Source: Monodelphis domestica (lineage: Eukaryota; Chordata; Mammalia; Didelphimorphia; Didelphidae). Taken from it: 64,000 nucleotides of DNA. Below the pieces are notes generated by a model that worked only from the letters and a program-made list of their open reading frames with translations, did no database searches and was not told where the DNA came from. A program made the translations under genes and the position numbers. The stretch is taken from the NCBI RefSeq assembly GCF_027887165.1, contig NC_077233.1, forward strand, positions 184,385,387 to 184,449,386. Direction: 5' to 3'. Shown in pieces: positions 22,345 through 36,100 of the stretch (positions are counted from its first letter, which is position 1; every line of letters starts with the position of its first letter).

Positions 22345-22540
22345 AAAAACAATTTACATTTAAATAGCATTTTAAAATTACTAAGTGTCTTTAATACACA
22401 TTATCTCATTCTCAATAATTCTAAAGTAGAAGATAAAGATTTACTTCCATTTTGCAAATGAAAAAAATGTATTCCTGGACTTGAGCAAGTCAGTTATGGG
22501 GGTAGTAGAGGGGTAGAGCTGGGACTGAACTTTTTACAAT
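22345..22540 (-). mobile_element. MIR/THER-type CORE-SINE
   Basis: TTTACATTTAAATAGCATTT, TTATCTCATTCTCAATAATTC, CCATTTTGCAAATGAAAAA. Confidence 0.5.
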
Positions 22541-22679
22541 AAACTAAACAAAGGGAGCAAAAAGTCCAAGATTCACATTTGGTTGCTGTATCTGCCCATT
22601 TCAAAAAATCTCTTAATGTTTATAGGTATTAAACTTTTAAAAGCAATTTTAAACCTTTATTGGAGTAAGGCAAGTAGTA

Positions 22680-23590
22680 TTCTCATATATTCCTAAAAAC
22701 TTCTTAATGTCTAAAACTGAACTCAAATGTCCCTGTTCTGTCAAAGACACCACTATCCTCCCAGTGTCTTTAGTTCATAATCTCAGCATTAGCCTGTTCT
22801 CTCTCTTGGTATAAGTTCCAAGACAGAAGAGCAGCAGCAAGGGCTAGGCAATTGGTGTTGTGACTTGCCAGGTTCACATAGCTAGGACAATGTCTCAGGC
22901 CAAATTTGAACCCAAGTCTTCCTCACTCCAGGCCTGGCACTGCACTCTATCCATTGTGCTACCTGGATGCACCTTATCTTATTCTCTTCAATCTCTCACA
23001 CCCCATGTATCCAACCAGTTTGTCAAATCCTGTCTTTCTCCTCTCATCTCTTACACATCCAAATGAGACCCTTTTTCTCTCTTCTCATGGGTACCACCTT
23101 GGTTATGGCCCTCATTACTTCTCACCAGTATTATTACAAAAGCTTCTTAATTGGTCTTCCCTACTTTAGATCTCTCATCAAACCTGCCCATTGCTGTCAA
23201 AGTAAATTCTGTTAAATACATATCTGACTCTGTGACTGATTTAGCCAAATTGATCCTCACAACTGCCTTATTGCCTGTCATTACTTTCTCCTAGCTGTCC
23301 TATCTGAAATGCACTCCCTTCTTACATACTTGTCTATCTTTTCCTTTAAGATGCAGTTCAGAAACCACCTTTGGCTTTCCTGATTCGAAATGCTAGTGCC
23401 TTCATTCTCACTTATATTTAACTGCTTTGTGTGTAATTATAGTAACTTTGTTTATGCTATATACATATGTATGTATCCTGGGTTTTTTGCACCATTAGAA
23501 TGTGGGAGATGGAATTATTTCATTCTTTTTACTTGAATCCCCAACACATAAGCATAGTGCCTGGAAAATAAGCACTTGAAAGAACTATTA
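22680..23590 (+). mobile_element. L2 LINE fragment, interrupted by a SINE
   Basis: L2 ORF2/3' sequence: TTTAGTTCATAATCTCAGCA, TGTATCCAACCAGTTTGTCA, CCAGTATTATTACAAAAGC, GACTCTGTGACTGATTTAGC, tail CATAGTGCCTGGAAAATAAG. The SINE at 22797-22972 splits it. Intergenic between the two genes. Confidence 0.65.
22797..22972 (-). mobile_element. Marsupial tRNA-derived SINE in L2, diverged
   Basis: AAGTTCCAAGACAGAAGAGC, GTTGTGACTTGCCAGGTTCA, GCCAAATTTGAACCCAAG, TATCCATTGTGCTACCTGG. Confidence 0.75.
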
Positions 23591-23599
23591 TACCTTCCA

Positions 23600-24300
23600 G
23601 CTATCATTAGCTGCCTAGAAGAAAAACAAAAGCATATATCCTATAGCACATATTCTGCTAGGCATGTGTGAAAATGGGGAGAGGCCATCCTACACTGGTA
23701 ACTGAAAACAGCAGGGGAGATTGGTTAACTTTTTTAAAGCATTATTTTACAGAGCTCTCTACACCATTTGCTTTACTGAGGACTAATTCAAGGTACCCTA
23801 TGCATGTCTTTGCTAGCAAGGTTAAATGTCAAAGCTATTATGCAAGTGAGCTATTGCTTGTGTCCTCTACTAATACTACTGTATGAGTTTTAGCATTTTT
23901 GTTTTTTAAACATTTTCCCCTTAATATTATTTCCCCTCCCAAAGCCACTTCAGCACACAGTGCAACAGAAACTTCTCTTGGTGGAGGTGTAATTGTAACT
24001 TGGAATATACTGTTAACTATCCAGTAAAACAAAGCCCCATCTATTTGTAATATTCTGCCAGTGATGCTTTATGACTTGGGACTACCATAGTTCACAAAAA
24101 ACTAAGGTCACTCAAAAGATAATGGAGAGCACATAGCAAGCAGGAATAAAATTTAACATATTACAAACAATGAACTGCATAAGAGAAGCATATAATCAGA
24201 AAAGATTTAAGAATAGTCACTGGAGGACAATGCATAAATTCATGGGTTAGTTGCAGTCTGTCTTGGTGGAGGGAATGCTCAAATTAATGAGATCACAAAT
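23600..24300. other. Intergenic sequence, nothing recognised
   Basis: No gene or named repeat seen between the L2 end and the MIR at 24310. The same holds for 24510-24980 and 25210-25390. Confidence 0.45.
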
Positions 24301-24309
24301 ATACTGAAA

Positions 24310-24500
24310 GACATAGTGTCAAATGTTTTAAAATTGAAAAGAACCCATAAAGGACTAGTCCCATTAAACCCCTCATCTTACAGACGAGGAAACCAAGGTC
24401 CTGAGAAGTAACTTAGTCAGGATCACACAGGTACTAAGTAAAATAGCTAGAATTTGAAGTGAGGTCCTCTGTTCCGAGGATCTGTGCTGAAACTGAGGTA
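24310..24500 (-). mobile_element. MIR-like SINE
   Basis: CATCTTACAGACGAGGAAAC, CAGGATCACACAGGTACTAAG, GAAGTGAGGTCCTCTG. Confidence 0.6.
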
Positions 24501-24989
24501 TTACTAAAAATGCACCTATAGTAACTACATTCAACATAAAGGCACAGTCATTAATCCAATATCAAACATTAAGTTGCTATATAATTCTCTCAGGATTTAG
24601 CAGAATAATGAGTCAATCATCTTAGAAGGCCCACTAACTTATAATGACAGTCCATTTGCTGAGGTTTTTCTGAAGATACCCAAGTTCATTAATGGCTTAG
24701 TTAGCTTTGCTATAGTCCAACATTATGTAGTGGCTTAATCACCGCCTGAAGAGCTACTGGAAGTATTACAACTGAATTGGAAATGAACTTTCCATCCTAA
24801 ATCATACCACTACTTTAAGTATGCCTTATTTTCTCAGGTCTTTGACTTTTACATTTTTTTCTGCTTAATTACTAAAAATTACTATTTCCTACAGAAACAT
24901 TTTGAGCCTGACACATGTTGCACAACTCTCCAGGAAGACATGCATGAAAATGAGGACAGAGCTAAAGGCATGATAATAATATACAAATT

Positions 24990-25205
24990 TAAAGTTTGCA
25001 AAGTACTTCATAAATGTTATGCCATTTTATCCTCACAACAACCCTGGGAGATAGGTATTATTATCGCCATTTTCTCAGATGAAACTGAAGCAGATGGGTT
25101 GACTTGCCAAGTCAACTAATAAGTGTCTTGAGGTCACATTTGAATTCAGGTTTTCTTGAATCCAGATCCAGTATGGTATCCCATACACAATCTACCTGCT
25201 TCAGA
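24990..25205 (-). mobile_element. MIR/THER-type CORE-SINE
   Basis: AAAGTTTGCAAAGTACTTCA, TTTTATCCTCACAACAACCC, GACTTGCCAAGTCAACTAAT, CATTTGAATTCAGGTTTTC. Confidence 0.75.
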
Positions 25206-25396
25206 CTTAGCTAGACTATTCTGTAGTTGAACAGAAAAGTTTTATTTACATGACATATTTTTATAGGGATTTCAAAGCACTTTCTAGACTACCCTCTCTA
25301 AAAATAAATGCAAATACCTTATGGAAAAAGTCAAAATGGGGACCTTAGATAAGGATACAATTCTTTGAACTCAATTCCAAACCAAAGTATTTTGCA

Positions 25397-25450
25397 ATCA
25401 TTACAAAAAGATATTGGCAAAAAATCATTACAAAAAGATATTGGCAAAAA
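25397..25450 (+). repeat. Short tandem duplication
   Basis: Two adjacent copies of ATCATTACAAAAAGATATTG with GCAAAAA, period about 27 bases. Intergenic, just downstream of ZC3H7A. Confidence 0.8.
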
Positions 25451-25759
25451 AAAATCTGCCTGTTGTTCAGTCTTTGGAAAAATCAATACTAGAATTGAGT
25501 ATGTCTTCAAGAACAAGTGCTGTTCTAATGAATAACAGTTTCAACAGAAAGCCCATACTGGTGAAAATTTTCCTCAATACCCTAAATTAAAGTAATGGTA
25601 ATCTCTGAATATCAAAATGGCTGCTGATAGAAAGATGGGAAAAACTGATTATACTGTTCAAAACATTAACTAAAAACTTGCCCATGACCATAAATGTGAA
25701 ATACATGCAATAATCATCTACTTTTAAAGGAAGAGAGTAGCAGTTTAGCATTGAGCAGA

Positions 25760-26926
25760 AGTAGTTTATTACTTTAATTACATTACGGCTTTATTTCAAA
25801 ATAGCATGGATATGATGATCTCATAAATCGATATGAAAGTTGGTACTGTAAAAAGCTAAAGATATAATATTGGGTTTCACCTCCTCAGAAGACATCATGC
25901 ACTCCTTTTGGGATAAAACATGGAACAGCTAATATAAGAAATAGAGTTAATATAAGAAATAGCATGTAAGTCAATTACACAGAAGATTCTTATTAATCCA
26001 AAAGGAAAGGGTACAGAGAAAGAAAAAGCACACATTCAAAAAGGCAGCTAAATATTTAAGCATTTAGTACATAATTTCCTGACTACAAAAAAAAGGGGGT
26101 GAAGAACCTTAATGTTGAATAGGAAAATAAAATGTTTCAACAATATTTCTTTCATTAAAAAGGACTGGCCCACCCTCCCCCAAAAGGCATTTATATAAAG
26201 TTTGATTACAGGCAATATTGGTCCATACAATACACAATACCAACAATACAGGTAAAATCTTTCAAAATCATCATTTAAACAGCAAAGACCAAAAAAAAAA
26301 TTAAAATTTCAGCCAACTGATTCTCCAAAAATTCTTTGTGCACATTTCTTCAAGATTCTTTTCAGTAAGTAATAATGAAACATACAAATAGAGAAAAAAA
26401 TACCCCATTCAACATATATTAGTGTTAAATGGTTATTTTGCTTAAAATCTTTATTAAGAAAATCCTTTTTAGCAACCTACATACAGATAAGTAGCAAACT
26501 TTATTTCTTTTTAAACACTCTTTCCATTAAAACACTTAAAGAATTTCATCCATCATTTTCTTCTTATTCCAGAACATTGCTTATTATTCCTACCTTAAAG
26601 GTCTCAGCTTAAGGACCAACTCAAGAGGTTTTCCTTTTCCTCATCCTTTTCCCCCTAACAACCTTCCATCCAAAATTGTGTTCAACAGATGGCAAATCTG
26701 GTATACTTTATGGCAGCCTGTCAGTTTACCATCTGGTTTCATGACAGCTCAGCCAGATCTGTTAAACACCCCATTTTCATACCCACCGTAGAAACGTTGT
26801 TCAGGAGGAACAATATATATGCCAATACAAGCAGAAAACTTGCAGCTTCTCTGCTACATGCTTTTGAATACTTTGAAATTTTCAAGTTGATGCTTTGATT
26901 AGGAAACATACATATCACTTTTAGTA
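25760..26926 (-). other. ZC3H7A: Probable ZC3H7A 3' UTR
   Basis: AT-rich, SINE-free sequence following the stop codon. On the gene strand AATAAA occurs at 26505-26500, 25795-25790 and 25770-25765. The true cleavage site cannot be chosen from sequence alone; the left boundary is a guess from the paired signals near 25.8 kb. Confidence 0.45.
25765..25795 (-). terminator. Two candidate poly(A) signals for ZC3H7A
   Basis: Two AATAAA hexamers on the minus strand, 25 bases apart, about 1.13 kb after the stop codon. A third, closer one is at 26500-26505. Confidence 0.4.
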
Positions 26927-27116
26927 TTAGTTTAAATCTTTAAACAAAAAACTATATTTTCCAAAGTCATTATCATTTGGTGCAATCAAGTGGTCTTTTC
27001 TTGCTTTGCTAAGCTTCATCTTTAGAACATCTCTTCGTTCTTCCCATTCATGAAGTTCAGCATTTCCATGGGCAAATTTACATGTGTTGCCTTCTGTGCA
27101 AGTACCAGCCACATAT
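26927..27116 (-). CDS. ZC3H7A: ZC3H7A last coding exon with stop
   Basis: 190 bases: RYVAGTCTEGNTCKFAHGN, AELHEWEERRDVLKMKLSK, ARKDHLIAPNDNDFGKYSF, LFKDLN, then TAA at 26929-26927. Completes the third classical CCCH finger; near identical to human. Confidence 0.97.
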
Positions 27117-30100
27117 CTATTAAAAAGAAGTTTATGTTTGAAGTTTAATCAATTCATTGTTCTAATATCAAATGATCACTAAAAAGATTTATAATTAAAT
27201 TTATTCCTTTATATAAGACCTTTAGTAAAGAGTCTTTAAAAAAAAAAACACTTGCCTTCTGCCTTAGAAGCAATACCATGTATTGGTCCTAAGACAGAAG
27301 AGTGGTACAGGCTAAGCAATGGAGGTTAAGGTTAAGGCCACACAGCCAGGAAGGGCCTGAGGCCAGATTTGAACCTAGGACCTCCCTTTTCTAGGTCTGG
27401 CTCTCAATCCAGAGATACCCAGCTGCCCCCATAAAGATTCTTAATGCTAAAAAAAAAAACTAATGAATAAGTTGAGAATTACTGTAAGATTAATCTCAAA
27501 CAAAATACTATACATACATAGACTAAAAGATACTTAAGGGTATGCATTACTAATAAAAAGGAAGTAAAAACTATAGGTAGCAATTAAATATGAAATATTT
27601 AATTTAAATGTTCTAAATAAAATATTTAATTTAAATTAAAATTTTGATTTAAATTTAAATATTTCTAATATTAAATTTTCAAATTTTAAATTCTAAAATA
27701 TTAAAATTTCCATGTATTTCTACACAAGAAGATAACTTTTGAAGCTATATGTCTGTCTCTCTCTTTCTCCTTTCCTTAATTCCTTCATTTTTATTAGTTA
27801 AAATCTCCATAAAATCCCCAGCTGAATTGAGTATTTTTCATATTTGGGAATTTACCATGGTGACCTCTTATTTAGATGTTAAGTCAAAACACTAAAAATT
27901 ATCTTTACCAGCTTGGCCAAAACCTTTACAGTTTTGGCATTTACAGTTTTTAACATTTACAATATATATTAATCCTGGAGAACCTTCCAGATAAACAGAA
28001 GAATAAAACATTTTTTTAAAAAAGCTAATTATTTCCTGAAATCTTAGCCAATAATTTTTATTTTATCACATTTAATATATCACTTTTCCCCCTCCACCAT
28101 CTAGCAATCCATTCTATGCAACAAAGAATTAAAAAGGAAGAGTAAAAAGCAGTTCAAAAATACATCCAATATATTCATCAGGCATGCCAGTATATATGGA
28201 GTTACACATCCATAGACCTATACAGCCACCTCAACAAAGAGATGGATGGTCTTTTTTTCTAAATTCTTCTCTCAGTAGGTCATTGCAATGATACCACATT
28301 CTTTCTGCTTACACTGCTATAGTCACTGTACATACTGTTATTTGATGGTTCTACTTCACTCTATATTAATAAGTTGATATAAATGGTGCCAGGTTTTCTG
28401 AATTCTTAATATTCATAATTTCTTCTCTATCATTAAATACTAGTGATCATTTCAAATTAAATGAAGATGAAAATCTTTTCCACTAACAAAATCAATACCA
28501 CTAGGATAGGAGAAGCTATTATTCAGGGAGAAAATGTTTGCATTAAATAACTATGATAGGATCTTATCAAAGGTATCCTGGGAACCAATATAATATATAA
28601 GATCGAGGGCCATACCCAATGGCTACGAAGTCAAAGGATCTGAACAGCTTTCCAAAAAACTATAAACTATTAAGAACCATGTGAAAGACTATCCTAAATC
28701 ACTAAGAAGAGAAATAGAAATCAAAACACCTCATTTTACCTCATAACTAGAAAATGAGCAAAAATAAAAGATGGAAATGTTTAATGATAGATGGGCTAGA
28801 AAGTTGGGCACACCACTTCTTTTCTGTCTCCAGTTTTATATTCTTGGTGACTTCATCAGGTTCCATGTATTTAATTAGATTTCTTTGAAAATGATAAACA
28901 GATCAATATATCTATCCAAATCTTTCCTGACCTCTATCCAGTCCCATACCACCAATTACTTACTTAGATACTTCAGATTGAATTTTCCAAATCCATCTCA
29001 AACTCAGTATTTCTTAACAAAACTCATCTTTCCCACCAAAGCCCTCCACTTTTATAGAACTTCCCTATTTCTGTGGAAAGGACCACCACTGTCCCAGTCT
29101 CTCATCAGTCACCAAATCTTTTTGTTTCTACCACCACAACATCTCTTATATTCAATCCCTTCTCTTTCATGAACAGCTACTGTCTTCATTCAAGCCCTTA
29201 TTTCCTTTCACCTGGACTATTACAATGGACTCCTATGGTTTTCCATGTCTCAAGTCTCTCCTCACCCTAATCTACCTCTACATACCTGTCAAAGAGATTT
29301 TCTTTAAGTATAGGGTCTATTTTATCTTCCTGCTCAATAAACTCTACTGTTGCCTCTTGAATCAAATATAAACTCAGATGTTTGTCTTTTAAACTTGATC
29401 CCAACCTGTTTTCAGCCTCATTATATATTCTTCCTGAAATTTACACTCTGGAAAAAACAAGCCTTTTCTTGTTCCTCACATCCTACACAGTCTCTCAAAT
29501 TTTCATGCCTTTGAATTGACCAATTCCCATGCCTGAAATGTATTCCTTCTTCACCTCTACATCAGAGAATGCCTAACTTCATTTAAAACTCAGCCCAAAT
29601 AGCACTGTCCACTACTAGAGCTCTCCCCACTTCCTTCTACCTTGTCTCGAATTGCCTCATTTTTCTTCATTTACTCTGCATATATAGATTTTATTCTACT
29701 TATATTTACATATATCTGTTATTCCTTTAACGAATAGAAATTCCTTAAGTTTTAAATGATTGTTTCTCTTTTTTTCATCAGTGTAGCCCTAGTACCTAGC
29801 ACAGAGGTTAATGCACATTGATTAATACATCTCTTGCATGCTATACTGAGGTACAATAAATTGGCCCAACCATTCTAGAAAGCAATTTTAAATTATGCTT
29901 TTAAAAAACAAGTGACACAAATGTCCACACCCTTCTACCAAGAGATCCCATGGTTCAACATACCCTGGAAGAGTTATAGATAGAAATACCAAAATATTCA
30001 TAAAAGATATTCCCTGATAGCAGAGATATGGAAAAGTAAGTAACAATAAGTGTAACCAGGAAATAACATATACATTAACAATAATATAGGGGGCAGCTGA

Positions 30101-33100
30101 GTAGCTCAATGAATTGAGAGCCAGGCCTAGAGATTTCCGGTCCTGGGTTCAAATCCGACCCCAGACACTTGTCAGCTGTGTGACCCTGGGCAAGTCACTT
30201 AACCCCCATTACCTAGCCCTTACTGCTCTTCTGTCTTGGAACCAATACACAGTATAGACTCCAAGATGGAAGGTAAGGATTTAAAAACAAAAACAAACAA
30301 TAATATAAATGGAAAGAACAACAAAACTGAATGTTCTATAATTATTTGTAGGCCTGAGGGACTATGGATGTAAAAAAATCACATCAACTCTTAAGACTCA
30401 AATGATATGTTGGTCAATTTTGTTGAAGTGTTTCTCTCCACCACCAACCCACCCCACCCCCATTCTTTATTCATTTTTGTTGAAAGGACTGGATAGGGGG
30501 AGGGGAAAGGTTATATTTAGAAATGAAAGTGATGTGTAAAAAAAATAAAAATCAATTTTGAAAACTATGAGATGAATAATTTTCAGGTCTGAAATTTAAA
30601 AACCAACATACCTATCACAAATACTAAAATATCCTGTTGGGAAACGGTGCTGCCAACAGTACTGGTCATCTTCTGTGTGGAAAACCTTCTCTTTGTGCTT
30701 CTCTGAAGAAATGTGACCTTGCCACTGTTTCTCACTATTACAATTTTTCCCACACATCCAGCAATGGAAGTCTACCTATTTAAGTAAAAATATTTTAAGT
30801 TATTACCCAACTGAAATTAGACTCAATAATAAAAACTACTTATTTAAATTTTGAAACTTATTGAAGAAATCCATTCAAATAGGCTTATATTTTGATCAAA
30901 AGTGAAGTTTTGAAAAAGAAAAAATTAAGGGGAGGGAGGATAGGGCAAAGTCTTTGAAAATCCAGAGTTACTTCCTTGCCACAATGAGAAATCATATAGG
31001 ACTTTAATAGAAAAGTCACATGATATATACATCATTTACAAATATACTGAGTCCTATAATGGTTTGACCACATTTTTGTAGTTAAGGAAACTATCAGGCT
31101 CAAAGAGATTAAATGACTGGCCTAAAATTGTAAAGTGAAGTAATAGCATTAGTACTAGAAGCCAAAGTCTTCTGTTTGCTTATACTTTGCATTCTGCCAA
31201 TACTAAATTTAGTAGTCTCAAATTAAAAGTAATGCAAACAACTTTAAATTGAAGTTATAATTAAAGTAATATTTTTCCTATATGTTTAGTTTATAATTGT
31301 AAAGTTGCGTGGTGTAAGAGATGGAGAGGAAAACTTAAAAGATTTCAGTCTTGTCTCTGACACAGACCAGCTGAGTAAGTGAGCATGGATAAAGCATTTA
31401 GCCTTTCAGCATACCCAATTAGCACTCTAAGACTCTGAGTTAAAGATGAATTAATAATTTATATTCTTAAAAGTTTTCATACTAAGTTCTATATATCGAT
31501 GAAATCATAGATTCCCACACATACCTAAAAAGCTTATAATTATTAACTAGTTCTTACAGTAATTTCAGCATAATCTGTTGGCATGTGAATTTGTTTCCCA
31601 TTTTCCTTGTTTGACTGGCCAGCTACATCATCAGTTTTTTCAGGTTTTTGACTCTTTAGCCAAATATCATAAAATTGCTCCATATCTTGTACTGAAGAAA
31701 AAAATTATATTCAACAGTCACACCACAATGGAAATACATGCAACTTCAAACAAATGGTAACAGAATAAGAATTAATTATAGACTCTACTTTTTAGAAGTG
31801 AGTAAATAAAAAGTAGTAAGCTAACACATTTCAAAACCAAATCTGAGACTGTCAGAATCTCAAAAAATTCTTATTTTTAAATTCTTATTACTTTCCAAAA
31901 TTAGAAAATATCATAGAAAATACTACCACAAGTGACAATTTCAGCTCTATATCATGTTTACTGATATTAAAAACACATATCACCATAATTATGCAAACTT
32001 ACATAGTTTGGAATCTGATACTTACAAAGATGAGAAATATGATACAATTATGATCAAAATTCTAAACTTGAATACAAGTCCAAGAATCAAACAAATATTC
32101 TGTAAAGTGACCAAAAGCTGGAATGCACCTTACAATAACATGATCATGAACAATGAACCTGGACAGTAGCTGAAAGTTGCTTTCTCTGGTAAAAATACAT
32201 ATATTTAGCATTATTGCCAACTGCTATATAATCCAGGAACAATGAGTTGGTAGAATTTCATTGTCATTCTCTCAAGTGGTTTGATAAATAAAACATTGAA
32301 ATAAGTTTATATGTAATTTTGTTGCTGTTGTTCAACTTTACATGTCACTTGGACATTGTACATGAGGTTTTCTTAGCAAAGATACTGAAGTGTTTTGCCA
32401 TTTCCTTCTCCAATGTGTCTGTACTTTACAGTTAAGGAACTAAGGCAAACAGAGGTCAAATTATTTGCCCAGGATCACATAGCTATTAAGTGTTTGAGGC
32501 TGGATTTTAACTAAGATCTTCTAGGTTTGATATCCTATGCACTACAACATCTAGCTGCTCTCAAGCAACCTAGAAAGTTTTTTTCTTAAAAATAGAAGTA
32601 TTATAAGAATTCTTAAGTATATAAAGACATGTCTTCTATAAAATCTATTAAAAGTCTATTTCTATTTTTAGTTCCCTTAGTATATACTTTCTTCTAAACA
32701 TGACAGATTAGAATGCACTTCCTTTTACAAAAAAAAAAAAGAGGATAGGACTTCTGTACTTTTCTGCATTCATACAGAACTAAAATGCAATAACTAGCAC
32801 ACGAAGTGGATATTGTATCCTAAAGGCTGCTGGTCTTTAGTATTTGATAAAAGTTCTAGCCACTTAACTTGAGGACTTTTTCTTAATAGGATAAACCTCA
32901 TAGTTGCAAGTTTGTGGTTAAATATTGAAATATATCCTGAAGTTTCTCTCAAGCAGTCTTATCCCCAGTGGAAGGGTTACTTTTTGTCATTGAACATCAA
33001 GTGTTCAGTAAATAGTTCTTTAACTTATTTGTGAAAACTAAATTGTGACCATTATAGATAAAATGACATCTTTAAAAAATTTACTTTAAGGGCAACTAAG

Positions 33101-36100
33101 AAGCTGAGTGGATAGTCAGATCTGGAGACAGTTCAAATTTGACCTCAGACAAGTCACTTAAACATAAATGCCTAGCCCTAACCACCTTTCTGCAATGAAA
33201 CTGATCCATAGTATTAACTCTAAGACAGATGATAAAGGTTGCTTGGTTAGTTTTTAAACTTAGCCTTGGTGTATTAAAAGGATGCTGTGATTTAAGAAAC
33301 TAATAATTTTCCTAATGCACATAAGATATAACCTTGAAAGAAAACAATGATAGCAGGTAAGAAGGTATATTAGTGGTCTGCTATATGCAAAAGGAAATAA
33401 ACTACAATATAAAGGGGAGAAAGCATGCTTTTTAAAACCAGAAGAAATGAAACCATAGTTCTGAAGCTATATTTAAGATAAATTTCATTTTTACTCACTT
33501 CCATTCTCTTTCATATAAGTCCAAACTTCTTTCTCCTCAGGACTATGAGCAAAGGAACAATTTCCAACATATTGGCATTTCTTACCAGAAGCAATATGAT
33601 TGCACAGCTATATGAAAGAAAAAAATATCTGTTAAGCCTAAAGCAGGCTTGTAGATGAAACTACCTAATTTCTTACATTTAATCAAAATAGAATGACTAT
33701 GAAACATTTGAAAAATGAAAGCTTTTAGAAAATTTAAGGTTTTAATTTAAAATAGTATCCTAAAATTACAAATAAGGCTCCAAAAAGAAATATGCCATAA
33801 ATCATGGGATTTACTCTTACATGCAAATATCTAAACACTCAGATATGTTGTTTTACTTTTCTATATAGCAAATCACTTTACTTTAACAATTAATAGAATT
33901 TGGCCTTTTGGGTTTTATAGCTTCAAGTCTCCACCTTATGCCACACCACATTTTCTGCCTTTACTTGAACAATGAGAAAATTTAACCTGTTAGCAAATAA
34001 ACTGGATATATATCAGGGTAGAGAAAAAAATACTAATATTCTAGCCCCAAAATTACTAAATAATAAGATTTCAGAAAACCCTTACCAACTAACTTACTTA
34101 AAATGATAGCAGAGGACCTCCATCTCACTAGATGTACATTATCTGAAGATAATTATTACATTAATTAGGACATTATAGCTTTCCTATAATACCATTTCCT
34201 GTTATTTTGTAGAACATAAAGGTGCTATACTGACAGGTACAAATCTAAGACTTGCCTTAGAATCAGGTCTGTCAAGAAACAAGAAAACATTTGACATTAT
34301 TTAGAAACCTGAATTAAAAATCTATCAAATAATTATACTCATTTTTCTATGCCATACATTCCAATACAACTACTGTTAAGTTTATGCCAATCTATCTTTT
34401 TTTCTGCTTGCATAAGATCAGACTCACACTCAACACATTACTTAACCTATGTATATTAAAAATATATTACTTGCTTATATGTATTTTTAAAAATACATTC
34501 AGTTTTCCAAATATTGACTGTATATGACCACTCACTTGGATCAAGGGCAATTACTAAGCACTGATTAAAATAAACATGGACATATTATTCAACAGAAAAA
34601 CTACTTCTCTCTGCAGATTATCAATATTTTCATGTGCTATATTACATTCTTCCATTGGGTACAAATAAGTTGACTAGATGCCACAAGGGAATATGCTTTT
34701 TCAAGATTACCAATAGTTAACAATGAAGAAAAAAAATATTTCAGGGATGATGATATTTAGAGGAATAAGGATGGACTGGATCCTAGGTAGCACTCAGAGC
34801 AGGAGAGGCCCTTAAGAGATGAGTTCAATCTCACCTTTAATCAGAGAAGGTATAATTAGTTACATTTCTATCATTGAAGATGATAATGATAGACTGGATA
34901 TTAATGAGCCTAATGACCTGGTAACAACACAAAGGTGCCTTTAACATCTGTTCACATCTTATCTTTTCTTTTATTATATAGTCAAATAGATAATATTCTG
35001 CAACCTCTAATAACAGATGTATCTGCCTTATAAAACATACTAAAATGTATTCACAAAAGGATCAGACTTAAATTATGATTTACTCTTTTACCATGATTTG
35101 TGTGCATACATACACACATATGTATATAATTATTTTATACATTTACATACAGATAGACATTGGTGTTTTTCCTACCATACTATGTATAACTCAATGAATA
35201 TCTCAAAGTGGTAATGTAATGTTCATTCATTCAGCAATCATTCATTGGATGTATGAATATATGCATTAGAACAGTTCTAGGTAAAACAGCAAAAAAGCTC
35301 CATAAAAGTCTATGCTGATTTATCTTATATAAAAATACATTTTGCAAAACTGCAAACTACTAGAAACAATGAAAAGTCAAATCTCCATCTTTTTCAACAT
35401 CTATTGCTTACTTAAACAAAGATTACAACTTGATTTGCTAACAGCATTTCCAGTTCATCAGTACAGTACAAAAAGCTATGGCTACTGCCATAGTGTAGAA
35501 TTATATGCAACATAATGCCATAGAAAGGACATTGCATTTGGAGTCAGAAGACCTGGTGCAAGTATCTAATATCAGGGCAAGTCTCCTAACCTCTCAGTTG
35601 GCTCAGAATTCTCATTTATAAAATAAAAGGGTTGAACTAGATGATTTCAAGTCTCTTCCAAACATAAACGATGAACCTAAAACCTTAGATCTATATCAGC
35701 ATTCCTCTTTTATTACTTAAAATTATTTTCCAAACCACATATTGTCAACAAAATTGGACCATGCCTGATCTTGTTAGATTAAAAAATATACAACTCAAAT
35801 AGCCAAAGTTGGATGGTATCAATAATTTAATCATAAATAATGCCTGAAATCTGATTCTGAAAATACAGGTATTGCCTTTCAAACCCAGCTCTCTAGCCAC
35901 TACATTATGTTCTCTCAATTATCCACTCCCACTAATATATATATATATATATATATATATAATTGGAATGCTTTTTAAAAAAAGGGGGGGGGGAACATGG
36001 GGAGATAGGTACAGACCATCAGTTACCTGGAGCACTGAGAGATTAAGTGATTTGCTCCTGGTCACACTACCAATGTGCCAGAGGCAAAACCTGAAATCAA

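Larger units (their letters stand above)
28555..30560 (+). mobile_element. L1 LINE 3' fragment, split by an L2 and a SINE
   Basis: Left piece 28555-28829 reads like the L1 ORF2 end (CTAAATCACTAAGAAGAGAAAT, ATCAAAACACC, TAAAAGATGGAAATG, GGGCACACCAC). It resumes at about 29823 with GGCCCAACCATTCTAGAAAGC, CATAAAAGATATTCCC and GGAAATAACATATAC, and after the SINE with TGGAAAGAACAACAAAACTGAAT. The central 1 kb (28830-29822) is L2. It ends in a G-rich 3' region near 30560. A dead fragment in a ZC3H7A intron. Confidence 0.65.

Noticed and set aside
25397-25450. Possible CRISPR-like or regulatory repeat
   Set aside because: Only two immediately adjacent copies in vertebrate intergenic DNA: a simple tandem duplication.
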